This document shows, piece by piece, positions 38,495 through 47,264 of a stretch of DNA of 64,000 nucleotides; positions within the stretch are counted from its first letter, which is position 1, and every line of letters starts with the position of its first letter. The notes under the pieces were generated by a model. That model made no database searches, was not told the origin of the DNA, and was given only the letters and a program-made list of their open reading frames with translations. The DNA lies in the NCBI RefSeq assembly GCF_001039275.2, contig NZ_CP030117.1, positions 3,596,001 through 3,660,000 on the forward strand, written 5' to 3'. The stretch comes from Brevibacillus brevis (lineage in GTDB: Bacteria > Bacillota > Bacilli > Brevibacillales > Brevibacillaceae). The translations under genes were made by a program, and so were the position numbers.

Positions 38495-39739
38495 CTACTT
38501 TGTTCCAAAGCTGCCCTTCTTATGTGCACGATTTTGATTCCGTTTTGCAGGGCTCGCATTTTTGGAAGGAGCTCCTGACTTTTGTGCTGGCGCGGGATTT
38601 CGTACAGGACGCGGATCTTCCAGTGCTCCGTGCGTCATGAATTTTTCAGCAATAGGCAAGCCTGTTTGCTTGGAAAATTTTTGGATGATAAAACGTTCCT
38701 GTGTCGTAATGATCGAAAATACCAGTCCGGCACGCCCCATGCGCCCAGTTCGGCCACTGCGATGAATGTACGTGTCAGCATCCGATGCAGGATCGTAATG
38801 AACAATGCATTCCACACCTGGAATATCAATGCCACGCGCCGATACATCTGTCGTAATCAACACGGGGAATGCTCCATCCCGGAATTGTTGCAGGGTGCGG
38901 GCACGATCTTCTTTTGTAGCATCACGGTGCAGGAGTCTGCACGGCAAATGATGGTAGTTCAGCTTCGAGACAATCTCGTCCACTTTTTCGATTTGATTGA
39001 CAAAAACAATCGAGGAGCGAACATTGACGAGGCGCAACAAACGACGGAGCGTATCCACCTTTTTACGAGGGTCGGTGACCAGGTACATGTGTGCTACTCC
39101 TGCGGCGCCTTCTGGTGCTGCTGCGCGAATAACAGCAGCATCTTTTGTAAAAATTTCAGCCGTATGTACGACTTCCTCTGCGATTGTCGCGGAGAATAAC
39201 AGGCGTTGTGTATCACGCAGTGTCTTTTTCATGACCTCTTGAACTGGCTTGCCAAAGCCCGCATCCAGCATCCGGTCTGCTTCGTCGACAACAACTGTCT
39301 TCACTTCATGGACCTTTAGTTTGCGCTGCTCAATCAACTCCAGCAGTCTTCCTGGTGTTGCTACGATCAATATGGGCTTCTTTTTCAGTCTCTCGATTTG
39401 GCGTTTCACATCGACTCCACCAATAATGGACATCACGGCCGTGTCCTTGCCCGGCAGAAGGCTTTCTGCTTCCCGCGCAATCTGAACAACGAGCTCATGC
39501 GTCGGTGCAAGTACTATGGCCTGTACATCTTTTTGCTCCATATTGATTTTCGATAAAATCGGCAATAGATAAGCAAACGTCTTGCCTGTCCCTGTCGGCG
39601 ATTCAATCAAAGCGTCTCGACCAGCCATAATCAACGGGATGGCTTCACTCTGTACAGGTGTCGGTGTTTCCATTTTTCGCTCTCGCAATATAGTCAACAG
39701 CGGTGCGCTAATTTGTAAATCTGCAAACGTGGTGCTCAC
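38495..39739 (-). CDS. DEAD-box ATP-dependent RNA helicase
   Basis: 414 residues from a GTG at 39739 (GGAGGG upstream); the open frame runs to 39868 without another ribosome site. Motifs in order: Q-motif PTPVQSEAIP, I SPTGTGKT, Ia APTHELVVQ, II VVDEADRML, III FSATI, IV IVFVNQ, V TTDVSARGID, VI HRSGRTGRMG. The second helicase motif is DEAD. The C-terminus is a short basic tail (KRNQNRAHKKGSF) that may bind RNA. Typical of CshA/YfmL-type helicases that act in ribosome assembly or mRNA turnover. Confidence 0.94.
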   Translation of the reverse strand: MSTTFADLQISAPLLTILRERKMETPTPVQSEAIPLIMAGRDALIESPTGTGKTFAYLLPILSKINMEQKDVQAIVLAPTHELVVQIAREAESLLPGKDTAVMSIIGGVDVKRQIERLKKKPILIVATPGRLLELIEQRKLKVHEVKTVVVDEADRMLDAGFGKPVQEVMKKTLRDTQRLLFSATIAEEVVHTAEIFTKDAAVIRAAAPEGAAGVAHMYLVTDPRKKVDTLRRLLRLVNVRSSIVFVNQIEKVDEIVSKLNYHHLPCRLLHRDATKEDRARTLQQFRDGAFPVLITTDVSARGIDIPGVECIVHYDPASDADTYIHRSGRTGRMGRAGLVFSIITTQERFIIQKFSKQTGLPIAEKFMTHGALEDPRPVRNPAPAQKSGAPSKNASPAKRNQNRAHKKGSFGTK

Positions 39740-39853
39740 AAAAACCCTCCTGGCATAAATTCGTGCATTGGGTAAGCTTACCACACTTTGCAGGTAGAAA
39801 ACAGAGGTAAGCCAGTCCTCGTGAGGTAAGGTCCATCGGAGATAGATAAAAAC

Positions 39854-39882
39854 AGGCGAAATCCGCAATGGACTTCGCCTGA
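39854..39882 (-). terminator. Terminator after the 47-residue gene
   Basis: An 8-bp repeat CAGGCGAA / TTCGCCTG followed by TTTTT on the minus strand, between the small gene and the helicase start. Confidence 0.7.
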
Positions 39883-39891
39883 CCTTCCTTC

Positions 39892-40035
39892 TTACCCGTT
39901 ATTGGAATCGAAACGGGTTTCCTGCTTCTCACCCTGGTCTTGACGGTCCCGGCTGGTGGTTTGGTTACGTGTCCCTTTTGGACTTTCCATGTACTCCTCT
40001 ACTTCCTTTTGAAACGCCTCATCATAGTCACGCAC
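39892..40035 (-). CDS. Small hydrophilic protein, 47 residues
   Basis: GTG at 40035 with AGGAGGTGATAG upstream, one of the strongest ribosome sites in the window; a terminator follows the stop. The product starts with an acidic segment (RDYDEAFQKEVEEYMESP) and ends in a Gln/Arg/Thr/Asn-rich tail (NQTTSRDRQDQGEKQETRFD). Composition resembles minor small acid-soluble spore proteins, but I cannot place it in a named family. Confidence 0.72.
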   Translation of the reverse strand: MRDYDEAFQKEVEEYMESPKGTRNQTTSRDRQDQGEKQETRFDSNNG

Positions 40036-40169
40036 ACCTATCACCTCCTGACCTTATTTTGACCAGGGTGATCACATATTATTTTCCTGAAACCTTTTGC
40101 CCGGTCATGCGTCTTCTCATATAGGAATGATAACCCTCGTATAAATTGTCAAATGGATGTGAATATGGA

Positions 40170-41234
40170 ATGGAAACGTTATCGCGCATTCGCACACGAA
40201 AGCGAGCCAAGCGCAAAAGACCATGGCGTTGGGTTAAAAAATGGTTGCTCGGCACTGCCTTAACCTGCACAACCTTAGCACTACTGGGAATTATTTTTTT
40301 ATTTGGAACGAAAAACGGGGTAGAATTACGTGAGTGGGCGGCAGGCACTTTGTTGACAACACAGCATGATTACTGGGCCCCCTATACGTTTTTACCCGAT
40401 GAAAAACTGAAAGAACTAAGGCAGCAAATTACACATCCGACCGTGATCAATTCCGAAGGCATAGGCACGGCAGGACCTCCTGTTCCGCCAAAATCGAATC
40501 TGGTAACCGTTACACTCCCTGAGAAACCAAAGGAGCTAATCGAGATTGAGGAAATTGACATCTCGAAAGGCAGTTATTACTTTAAAGGAAAAATCATGTA
40601 CATTAGCGACCCGAGCAGAGTACGACTCGTCGTCACGAATCGCAAGGACCGTGGAGATTTGCTAGATGAGTTTGTGAAGAAAACAGGAGCCATCGGGATT
40701 GTCAATGCGAGTGGATTCGCCGACCCAGACGGCTACGGCAAAGGAGCGCGAGCCTACGGCGTCGTCATCCACGACGGAAAGATTTTGCAAGGCTACAACC
40801 CGAGAAGCGGAGAAACCGCATTAGGGCTTACCTATGACGGTAAACTGATTACAGGTAGCTACTCGGCTGAACAACTCGTAAAGATGGGCGTACGAGACGC
40901 TGTGAGCTTCCGGCCGCAGTTGATTGTAAACGGGAAAAATATGTTTGAAGGTAAGCCTGCCAAAAGCTGGGGTATTCAACCTCGTACCGCAATTGGACAA
41001 AAAGAGGACGGGACGATCGTATTTGCTGTCATTGACGGTCGCCAACCCGGGCATTCTATCGGGGCAAGCATGAACGACATGGCGGAAGTATTGGCTGAGC
41101 GCGGTGTGGTTACAGCAATGGCCATGGACGGTGGTTCCAGCTCCATGATGCTGCACAATGGTGAGGCCATCACAAAAACATCTTCTCCCTATCATCGAGG
41201 CCGCTATTTGCCAAATGCGTGGGCTGTTTTTTAA
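40170..41234 (+). CDS. Phosphodiester glycosidase (NAGPA-domain) family protein, membrane anchored
   Basis: 354 residues. A very basic N-terminus (RTRKRAKRKRPWRWVKKW) precedes one membrane helix (LLGTALTCTTLALLGIIFLFG). The remainder is the NAGPA domain seen in exopolysaccharide-associated proteins: VNASGFADPDGYGKGARAYG, GLTYDGKLITG, PQLIVNGK, QPRTAIGQKEDGTIVFAVIDGRQPG (split here as RTAIGQKEDGTIVFAV and IDGRQPG), and the closing MAMDGGSSSMM. It probably acts on a cell-wall glycopolymer outside the cell. The upstream ribosome site is weak; a TTG at 40146 is an alternative start. Confidence 0.88.
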   Translation: METLSRIRTRKRAKRKRPWRWVKKWLLGTALTCTTLALLGIIFLFGTKNGVELREWAAGTLLTTQHDYWAPYTFLPDEKLKELRQQITHPTVINSEGIGTAGPPVPPKSNLVTVTLPEKPKELIEIEEIDISKGSYYFKGKIMYISDPSRVRLVVTNRKDRGDLLDEFVKKTGAIGIVNASGFADPDGYGKGARAYGVVIHDGKILQGYNPRSGETALGLTYDGKLITGSYSAEQLVKMGVRDAVSFRPQLIVNGKNMFEGKPAKSWGIQPRTAIGQKEDGTIVFAVIDGRQPGHSIGASMNDMAEVLAERGVVTAMAMDGGSSSMMLHNGEAITKTSSPYHRGRYLPNAWAVF

Positions 41235-41268
41235 AGAAGGGCTGAGATGATTGCGAGGAGGTTTAAGA

Positions 41269-41787
41269 TTGTTGGACAAGTTGTTTCATTACAGTGAAGA
41301 CCCCACCATTACGACTTTTCAGCCGCGCGCACATCCCTCCCATCCCACACTTGCTCCGGCTGTTTGGGCGATTGATGAAGCACGAGCACCGATGTATTAT
41401 TTACCGCGAGATTGCCCGAGGATTTGCTTTTACAAAAAATCGGATTCCGATTTAGCTGACGTCGAGCGCTTTCTTGGCTTGACGAGCGCCAAAATGGTTA
41501 TGGCTATCGAAAGCAAATGGTATCCGGTACTTACACAAACAAAACTATATGAATATACCTTCTCTCCAGAATCTTTTTATTGCTGGGACGAAGACGCGGG
41601 CTACTATTTGTCAAAGGAAACCGTTACACCACTAGACATAAGGCCATTAGGTGACCTCGTGCACTGCCTTAGCCAAGCGGATATTGAATTGAGAATCACT
41701 CCTTCACTGTCCCCGCTTCGAGATTCACTGTTACAAAGCAGTCTGCACTATTCCATGATCCGTATGCGAAATGCGTCGCTCACATAA
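41269..41787 (+). CDS. DUF6886 family protein
   Basis: 172 residues. GAGGAGG at 41255-41261 places the start at TTG 41269 (or the adjacent TTG 41272). The sequence matches DUF6886: KLFHYSEDPTITTFQPR, VWAIDEARAPMYYLPRDCPRICFY, an AIESKW block, and LLQSSLHYSMIRM near the end. The fold and conserved HYSE / W / RDCPR residues suggest an ADP-ribosyltransferase-like or nucleotide-binding protein, but this is speculative. It follows the NAGPA gene by 34 nt. Confidence 0.82.
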   Translation: MLDKLFHYSEDPTITTFQPRAHPSHPTLAPAVWAIDEARAPMYYLPRDCPRICFYKKSDSDLADVERFLGLTSAKMVMAIESKWYPVLTQTKLYEYTFSPESFYCWDEDAGYYLSKETVTPLDIRPLGDLVHCLSQADIELRITPSLSPLRDSLLQSSLHYSMIRMRNASLT

Positions 41788-41789
41788 AA

Positions 41790-41823
41790 AACAGGCAGTC
41801 TCACCTAATGGTGGCTGCCTGTT
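41790..41823. terminator. Bidirectional terminator between DUF6886 and ABC-F genes
   Basis: A 9-bp outer stem AACAGGCAG / CTGCCTGTT with inner CACC/GGTG, followed by TTTTT on the plus side and AAAAA on the other. Confidence 0.85.
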
Positions 41824-41830
41824 TTTGCTT

Positions 41831-43402
41831 TTACAATTTAATCGGTGTTTTTGCCTGCTCCAAGCTCCATTTTTCAACATCCCACGTCTGTGTAACCCAA
41901 TCCTCATAAAATTCAGGTTCGTGGCATACGAGAAGGACGGTCCCTTTGAACTCCTTCAAGGAGCGTTTGAGTTCTTCCTTGGCGACGACATCCAAGTGGT
42001 TCGTCGGCTCGTCAAATACCAGCCAGTTGCTTTCGCGTTGCAGTAATTTACAGAGACGAACTTTTGCTTGCTCGCCCCCGGACAAAGCGTTTAAGTTACG
42101 ATTGATATGCTCATTTTTCAAACCACAACGTGCCAGCGCTCCGCGAACCTCATGGTTATTCATGGAAGGGAATTCATTCCATACATCATCGAGTGCAGTA
42201 ATTGGCTTCGCTTTTACTTCTTGCTCGAAGTAAGCAGGATGGAGGAAATCGCCTTTTTCCAGCTTTCCACCCAGCGGAGGAATCACACCCAGCAACGTTT
42301 TCAACAAAGTAGACTTACCGACACCGTTCATGCCGACAATCGCAACTTTTTCACCGCGCTCCAGCTTCACGCTAAGCTTCGGCAGCAATGCATGAGAATA
42401 TCCGATCTCCAGGTTTTCAGCCTCGATGACAAAACGGCTACTTGCTCGTGATTCTTTGAAGATAAACGAAGGTTTCGCAGCCGTTTCCGGCTTGTCGATG
42501 CGATCCATTTTATCGAGCTGCTTTTGACGGCTCTTCGCGCGACCAGTAGTAGACGCACGTGCTTTATTGCGCGCAATAAAGTCTTCCATTTTTGCGATTT
42601 CTTCCTGCTGCTTCTCAAATGCGTCAAAGTGCTGACTGCGTTTCATCTCAGACTGTGCCAGGAAGGATTCGTAGTTCCCTGTGTAACGATTCAGCTTGGT
42701 AAATTCCAAATGATAAATCACATTCACGACTTCGTTCATGAAGGTCGTGTCATGGGAAATCAGCATGAAGGCATATGGATATTCCTTCAAGTAGTTTTTC
42801 AGCCACACGATATGCTCTTCATCCAAGTAGTTCGTCGGCTCATCCAGCAAAAGAACAGTAGGTTTTTCCAGCAGCAATTTTGCCAAAAGAACCTTGGTAC
42901 GCTGACCACCAGAGAGGGATGCAACGTCACGTTCCAAACCGATTGCACTCAAACCCAGAGCGTTAGCGATTTCATCTACTTTTGCATCGATCAAATAAAA
43001 GCCGCTTGTTTCCAGCTTGTCTTGAATTTCGCCCATGCGCTCCAGCAATTCTTCCAGTTCCTCTGGCGTTGCCTCGGCCATCTTTTCACCAATCGTCATC
43101 AGTTCAGCCTCTTGCTCCAACAGCGGCAGGAAGGCGTCCTTGAGTACGTCGCGAATCGTTTTGCCAGCTTGCAGCTTGGTATGCTGATCCAAATATCCGT
43201 ATTCGATTTTGGGCATCCATTCAATCCGCCCGTTATCAGGCAAGTTTTGGCCTGTCAAAATCCCCATCATCGTAGATTTTCCGGTACCATTTGCGCCTAC
43301 GAGTCCTACACGGTCATTCGGTTGCAAACGGAAAGACACATCGCGAAACAAAACACGATCCCCAAAACCATGGGACAAATTCTCTACAATCAAAACACTC
43401 AT
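41831..43402 (-). CDS. ABC-F family ATPase
   Basis: 523 residues with two ABC domains and no membrane segments. First: GANGTGKST, SLSGGQRTKVLLAK, VLLLDEPTNYLD. Second: GMNGVGKST, ALSGGEQAKVRLCK, WLVFDEPTNHLD. They are joined by a charged linker (EKQQEEIAKMEDFIARNKAR) of the kind that reaches the ribosomal peptidyl-transferase centre. ABC-F proteins modulate translation or protect ribosomes from antibiotics; sequence alone cannot distinguish housekeeping from resistance members. The HEPN-domain gene lies 38 nt upstream on the same strand. Confidence 0.93.
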   Translation of the reverse strand: MSVLIVENLSHGFGDRVLFRDVSFRLQPNDRVGLVGANGTGKSTMMGILTGQNLPDNGRIEWMPKIEYGYLDQHTKLQAGKTIRDVLKDAFLPLLEQEAELMTIGEKMAEATPEELEELLERMGEIQDKLETSGFYLIDAKVDEIANALGLSAIGLERDVASLSGGQRTKVLLAKLLLEKPTVLLLDEPTNYLDEEHIVWLKNYLKEYPYAFMLISHDTTFMNEVVNVIYHLEFTKLNRYTGNYESFLAQSEMKRSQHFDAFEKQQEEIAKMEDFIARNKARASTTGRAKSRQKQLDKMDRIDKPETAAKPSFIFKESRASSRFVIEAENLEIGYSHALLPKLSVKLERGEKVAIVGMNGVGKSTLLKTLLGVIPPLGGKLEKGDFLHPAYFEQEVKAKPITALDDVWNEFPSMNNHEVRGALARCGLKNEHINRNLNALSGGEQAKVRLCKLLQRESNWLVFDEPTNHLDVVAKEELKRSLKEFKGTVLLVCHEPEFYEDWVTQTWDVEKWSLEQAKTPIKL

Positions 43403-43440
43403 GCTCTATTCTTCCTCCTGATCTGTTTCCTCTATGAGGC

Positions 43441-44298
43441 TTACAACAAAATTCTTTCAAAAAAAGTAGGCGCGTACCTTGCCACATAAGATTCGCCCGT
43501 AAATACCAATTCGTCTAGCCGGACACGCATATCCTGAAGGTTGATACTTTCCCCGGCGATGTTCAAGATCGCGGCTCGTGTCATCGCCCTCAGAATAGTG
43601 ACTTCAGTAGCCAGCTTGTCACCGAACAACTTGCCGCTATGCACAATCTCTGAGCGATGATTGTACGATTTTTTTACAAACTGTGCAATCCGTTCACGCT
43701 GCAAGGCGGTATCTCCAAAATAGTACGCCATTCGTACACGCAATTTATAGGTAATTTCGCCTTTTTTGCCGTCGGGAACGAACAACGATTCCAATGCTAT
43801 CCACAGATCCAACAACTGATCCTCGTAGTTTTTCTTCTCCAGCGAAAGCGCATAGCGACGAAAAGCAAGGGATGGCAGCTTCTGTTCGACTAATGAAGTA
43901 AAAATGCCCGCCGCTTCATCATCAAATGTGTACTTGTCCCCATCAAGCGATCGCTTCAAATACGTAATACCATACATATTGCCATTGACGGTGATGATGT
44001 AAGGAATCGAACAAGTCCCCGTTGTGGAAGCTAGATTCAACTTACTTTCGATTTCTTCAATCCACACCCGATCATCCGTTACTTTCATCTCTTCGTGATC
44101 CGCGACTAAAAATAAACTGTTGGGATCTACACGCAAATCAAAGGTTCGCTTGTTCTCGTCCATCTCATTACGTAAGAAACGAGATGCGATCTCATATGGT
44201 CTCTTTGCGCCTGATATGAGCGTGTACGAATTAGGCAAATCGATCCGAACGGGCTGAGCTGTTGTTGAATTGAATACGGGGGCGATTAAGACCGGCAT
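43441..44298 (-). CDS. ApeA-like HEPN-domain protein
   Basis: 285 residues, AAGGAG before the ATG. The N-terminal half is beta-rich and unrecognised. The C-terminal half has the pattern of the ApeA-type HEPN domain: LLDLWIALESLFVPDGKKGE, LRVRMAYYFG, and the R-x4-H element in NHRSEIVHSGK, which in HEPN RNases forms the active site. ApeA proteins are known anti-phage effectors, but many HEPN proteins have other roles and no partner toxin or defence gene lies here. Cotranscription with the ABC-F gene is possible. An AT-rich palindrome sits 43 bp upstream. Confidence 0.65.
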   Translation of the reverse strand: MPVLIAPVFNSTTAQPVRIDLPNSYTLISGAKRPYEIASRFLRNEMDENKRTFDLRVDPNSLFLVADHEEMKVTDDRVWIEEIESKLNLASTTGTCSIPYIITVNGNMYGITYLKRSLDGDKYTFDDEAAGIFTSLVEQKLPSLAFRRYALSLEKKNYEDQLLDLWIALESLFVPDGKKGEITYKLRVRMAYYFGDTALQRERIAQFVKKSYNHRSEIVHSGKLFGDKLATEVTILRAMTRAAILNIAGESINLQDMRVRLDELVFTGESYVARYAPTFFERILL

Positions 44299-44340
44299 AG
44301 TTCTCGCTCCTTCCAGACCAGCAGAGCTCGTTTATTATTT

Positions 44341-44358
44341 ACATAATAAATATTATGT
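44341..44358. promoter_or_regulatory. Palindrome upstream of the HEPN gene
   Basis: ACATAATA-AA-TATTATGT, two perfect 8-bp arms with a 2-bp centre. Size and position fit an operator for a dimeric repressor. Confidence 0.45.
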
Positions 44359-44533
44359 TCTATAAACAGTATCGTGCCATTCTGTCATTTTGACAACATA
44401 TCAATTCCTTCTAATATGTGGACATGCTTCCTCACCATACGTGTTTGGAACAACCTCACTATAGAATACCAGCATTTCCTATGATTCGTCATCATGTGTT
44501 TACGCCAAACTAGGTAAAGAAGGAGTTGATTTT

Positions 44534-44683
44534 ATGGAAAAGGACCATATTCTTGATGAAAATCCGCATCAAACTTACAATAATGTAGCTCGACCTCTGG
44601 AACAGACTGGCGAACCCCAGCCCGGCTCTAAAAAAGTGAAGCAGCAAAATCATTCGCGCTCCATTCAAACACGCGAAGGATAA
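44534..44683 (+). CDS. sspP: Small acid-soluble spore protein P (SspP/CotL) family
   Basis: 49 residues; AAGGAG 8 nt before the ATG. The C-terminal half, GEPQPGSKKVKQQNHSR, matches the diagnostic SspP stretch (GQPEPLSGSKKVKNRNHTR pattern, one short deletion). SspP is a minor spore-core protein made in the forespore under sigma-G. The N-terminal half (MEKDHILDENPHQTYNNV) is less similar. A terminator follows. It supports assignment of the genome to an endospore former. Confidence 0.85.
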   Translation: MEKDHILDENPHQTYNNVARPLEQTGEPQPGSKKVKQQNHSRSIQTREG

Positions 44684-44688
44684 TGTAT

Positions 44689-44717
44689 GGCACCCGGCTC
44701 CATTGCAGTCGGGTGCC
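44689..44717 (+). terminator. Terminator after the spore-protein gene
   Basis: An 11-bp arm pair GGCACCCGGCT / AGTCGGGTGCC (one mismatch), followed by a T-rich run to about 44738. Confidence 0.75.
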
Positions 44718-44807
44718 ACTGCCTTTTCCTTTTTTTTACATCGAAAAAGATTGAATTGTCCTACAAGGATGCACTATGATAAATTTAGTATCCTTGATGG
44801 AGGTTAA

Positions 44808-45569
44808 GTGAAGATGATCACCATTCCACTTCCGGGCAATCAAAGCCCTCTTTCCAATTTGATCAGCTATAGTGTTTCTCCGCTGTACGAGATGGCTGCT
44901 AGTCTGTACACACTTGCCCAAGAGACACCTCCCGAGCGATTTGCGTATTGGACCGAAGAAAAGGTAGAGCAGTTTGAGTCAGCCCGTCTTTTAAAAGAAT
45001 GGGGTTATTTTGTTCCCCTCTTTCGATATGGGATCCCAGACTCATTTGACCCCCTACATACAAAAGGTGTGATGGCTGTCGATGATCAATATGAGTACTT
45101 CGTAACACTTCCCACCGATCATTTTGTGCGTAGCATGAAACCGATCCTGGAGGAGTGGATATCCCATCACGATGCTCCTGTGGTTGCCTTCGATTTAGAA
45201 GAGGATGCCGATTATGTGAAAGGCCGTTTCAGCCTGTTCGTTTCATCTTATTGGCAGTTATTTTTTGAGGCGAATTGGGAGGCGATTGCTCCAAAATTCG
45301 TACGTGAAGCAGAACGGATTTATTACTCTTTACAAGGAATCGAATCCCTTACTACCTATCTTCAAACCATTTCTCCCGCAATTACCTATGACACAGAAAC
45401 TCATCAGCTCACCTGTCCGAGTAATGGTCCAAGCTACGATGCACAGCATCTCATTCTTTATCCTAGCTATTATTATGCCCAAGAACCCACGCTTACGAAA
45501 AAGGGTTGGAATGCCCATTTGCTGTATTCCATCTCGGAAGTTCCCCCTCAACGAAAAACGCCCTCATGA
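44808..45569 (+). CDS. ArsR-associated sensor-domain-like (DUF5937) protein without HTH
   Basis: 253 residues from a GTG at 44808 (or ATG at 44814); GGAGG lies just upstream. The N-terminus SYSVSPLYEMAASLYTL and the LILYPSYYYAQEP stretch near the end resemble the N-terminal domain of large ArsR-type regulators. Those proteins continue into a winged helix, which is absent here: the gene ends at a terminator hairpin. It is either a solitary sensor domain or a truncated regulator. Family call tentative. It overlaps the convergent Spo0E-like gene by 6 bp. Confidence 0.6.
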   Translation: MKMITIPLPGNQSPLSNLISYSVSPLYEMAASLYTLAQETPPERFAYWTEEKVEQFESARLLKEWGYFVPLFRYGIPDSFDPLHTKGVMAVDDQYEYFVTLPTDHFVRSMKPILEEWISHHDAPVVAFDLEEDADYVKGRFSLFVSSYWQLFFEANWEAIAPKFVREAERIYYSLQGIESLTTYLQTISPAITYDTETHQLTCPSNGPSYDAQHLILYPSYYYAQEPTLTKKGWNAHLLYSISEVPPQRKTPS

Positions 45570-45580
45570 AGGGCGTTTTT
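45554..45580. terminator. Bidirectional terminator containing the stop codons of two convergent genes
   Basis: A perfect 11-bp stem AAAAACGCCCT / AGGGCGTTTTT with a 5-nt loop CATGA. The plus-strand gene stops at 45567-45569 and the minus-strand gene at 45564-45566, both inside the hairpin. Confidence 0.9.
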
Positions 45581-45725
45581 CATGTTGCATATGTGCGACA
45601 ATCAATTTATCTAATTGTTGACTGATTCTCACGATTTCAGGGTCAAGAAAATTGTAACCTGCATCTTTTGCTGCGCGCTCTAGCTTTAGTCGCAAGTCAT
45701 CAATCATCTTACTCATTGTTTCCAT
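45564..45725 (-). CDS. Spo0E-like aspartyl-phosphate phosphatase
   Basis: 53 residues from the ATG at 45725. The family pattern is clear: MIDDLRLKLERAAKDAG, a short variable loop, and the active SQQLDKLI motif (SQxLDxLI). Spo0E-type proteins dephosphorylate Spo0A~P and delay sporulation. The ribosome site is weak (GTGGGGG). It shares its last codons with the bidirectional terminator and with the end of the convergent gene. Confidence 0.85.
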   Translation of the reverse strand: METMSKMIDDLRLKLERAAKDAGYNFLDPEIVRISQQLDKLIVAHMQHEKRPS

Positions 45726-45803
45726 GCTGTAGACCCCCACCTAACGTTGTCTCCCACTATTTTACATTATTTCAGAACAGGTGGAAAGGGTAAGATGTCG
45801 AAG

Positions 45804-45841
45804 AAAAAGCCTTGTACCCATTTTCCGGCACAAGGCTTTTT
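45804..45841 (-). terminator. Terminator of the pyruvate dehydrogenase operon
   Basis: A 12-bp perfect repeat AAAAAGCCTTGT / ACAAGGCTTTTT immediately after the lpdA stop. Confidence 0.85.
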
Positions 45842-45848
45842 CCACTTC

Positions 45849-47258
45849 TTATTTCATAACGTGGATCGGACGACCCAGAGCCAATTCAGCAGCTTCCATT
45901 GTTACTTCACCCAGTGTTGGATGTGCGTGGATGGTCAGCTCGATATCTTCGAGTGTTGCGCCCATTTCGATCGCCAAACCGATCTCTGCGATGATGTTGG
46001 ATGCTTCTGGACCAACGATTTGCGCACCCAATACGAGATTCGTTTCTTTTTCTGCAATCAGCTTCACGTAGCCTTCGCCTGCATTTACAGACAGAGCGCG
46101 ACCGTTTGCTGCGAATGGGAAACGACCTACAATGTAATCGATGCCTTTTTCTTTTGCTTCTTTCTCATTGATTCCTACGCTTGCGATTTCTGGATCGCAG
46201 AATACAACCGCTGGAATTGCCTTGTAGTCTACTTCTGCCGAATGGCCAGCAATCGCCTCAGCAGCAACCTTACCTTCGTAGGAAGCTTTGTGAGCCAATG
46301 CAGGACCTGCTACGATATCCCCAATCGCGTACACGTTAGGAATGCTCGTGCGGCCTTGCTTATCAACAACGATCAACCCACGGTCAGTCACGTTCATGCC
46401 GATGTCGCGAATACCGAGTTCATCTGTATTCGGACGGCGTCCAACAGTTACGAGCACGTATTCCGCCTCGATTTTTTGTTGCTCGCCTTTTACTTCTGCA
46501 GTCACGATCACGCCGTTTTCTGTCTCTTCCATTCCTTGTGCCAATGCTTTTGTATGGATGGTAACGTCGAGCTTTTTCAGCTTGCGTTCCACCAAACGCG
46601 GCATGTCTGGCTCAAATCCTGGCAAGATTTGATCGGAACCTTCCAAAATCGTAACTTTTGTACCAAACTTCGCGAATACTGTACCAAGCTCGATACCGAT
46701 GTATCCGCCACCGATTACCACGAGGCTCTTCGGCAGTTCAGTCAAGGACAGCGCTTCTGTAGAAGACATTACGCGTTTGCCAAACGGGAATGCAGGCAAC
46801 TCGATTGGACGCGAACCAGTTGCAATGATGCAATGCTGGAAGCGATAACGGTTGACATCATAACCGTGGAATACACGTACTTCATTTTCACTTACGAACA
46901 GCGCTTCACCAGGGATTACCTGGATTTTGTTGCCTTTGAAGAGGGAGCCTACACCACCAGTCAGTTGCTTCACGATGCCGCTTTTCCACTCTTGTACTTT
47001 GGCAAAATCCACTTTTACATTTTCCATGGTGATACCCATGGATTCTGTATGCTGTGTGTGCTCATATGTGTGTGCAGCGTGGATCATTGCTTTGGAAGGG
47101 ATGCAACCTACGTTCAGGCAAACACCGCCCAGCTCAGCTTTTTCCACGACTGCTACTGTTTTACCAAGTTGAGCTGCACGAATCGCTGCAACATATCCAC
47201 CTGGACCGGCACCGATTACGAGTACATCAACCTCTGTAGTAAATTCACCTACTACCAT
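45849..47258 (-). CDS. lpdA: Dihydrolipoamide dehydrogenase (E3)
   Basis: 469 residues. It reoxidises dihydrolipoamide of the E2 core and reduces NAD+. FAD-binding [17 protein letters not shown], the redox disulfide in [13 protein letters not shown], the NAD-binding [10 protein letters not shown], and the C-terminal catalytic His/Glu in IHAHPTLGE are all present. Last gene of the pdh operon, 6 nt after pdhC, followed by the terminator. Confidence 0.96.
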   Translation of the reverse strand: MVVGEFTTEVDVLVIGAGPGGYVAAIRAAQLGKTVAVVEKAELGGVCLNVGCIPSKAMIHAAHTYEHTQHTESMGITMENVKVDFAKVQEWKSGIVKQLTGGVGSLFKGNKIQVIPGEALFVSENEVRVFHGYDVNRYRFQHCIIATGSRPIELPAFPFGKRVMSSTEALSLTELPKSLVVIGGGYIGIELGTVFAKFGTKVTILEGSDQILPGFEPDMPRLVERKLKKLDVTIHTKALAQGMEETENGVIVTAEVKGEQQKIEAEYVLVTVGRRPNTDELGIRDIGMNVTDRGLIVVDKQGRTSIPNVYAIGDIVAGPALAHKASYEGKVAAEAIAGHSAEVDYKAIPAVVFCDPEIASVGINEKEAKEKGIDYIVGRFPFAANGRALSVNAGEGYVKLIAEKETNLVLGAQIVGPEASNIIAEIGLAIEMGATLEDIELTIHAHPTLGEVTMEAAELALGRPIHVMK

Positions 47259-47264
47259 TGTCTC

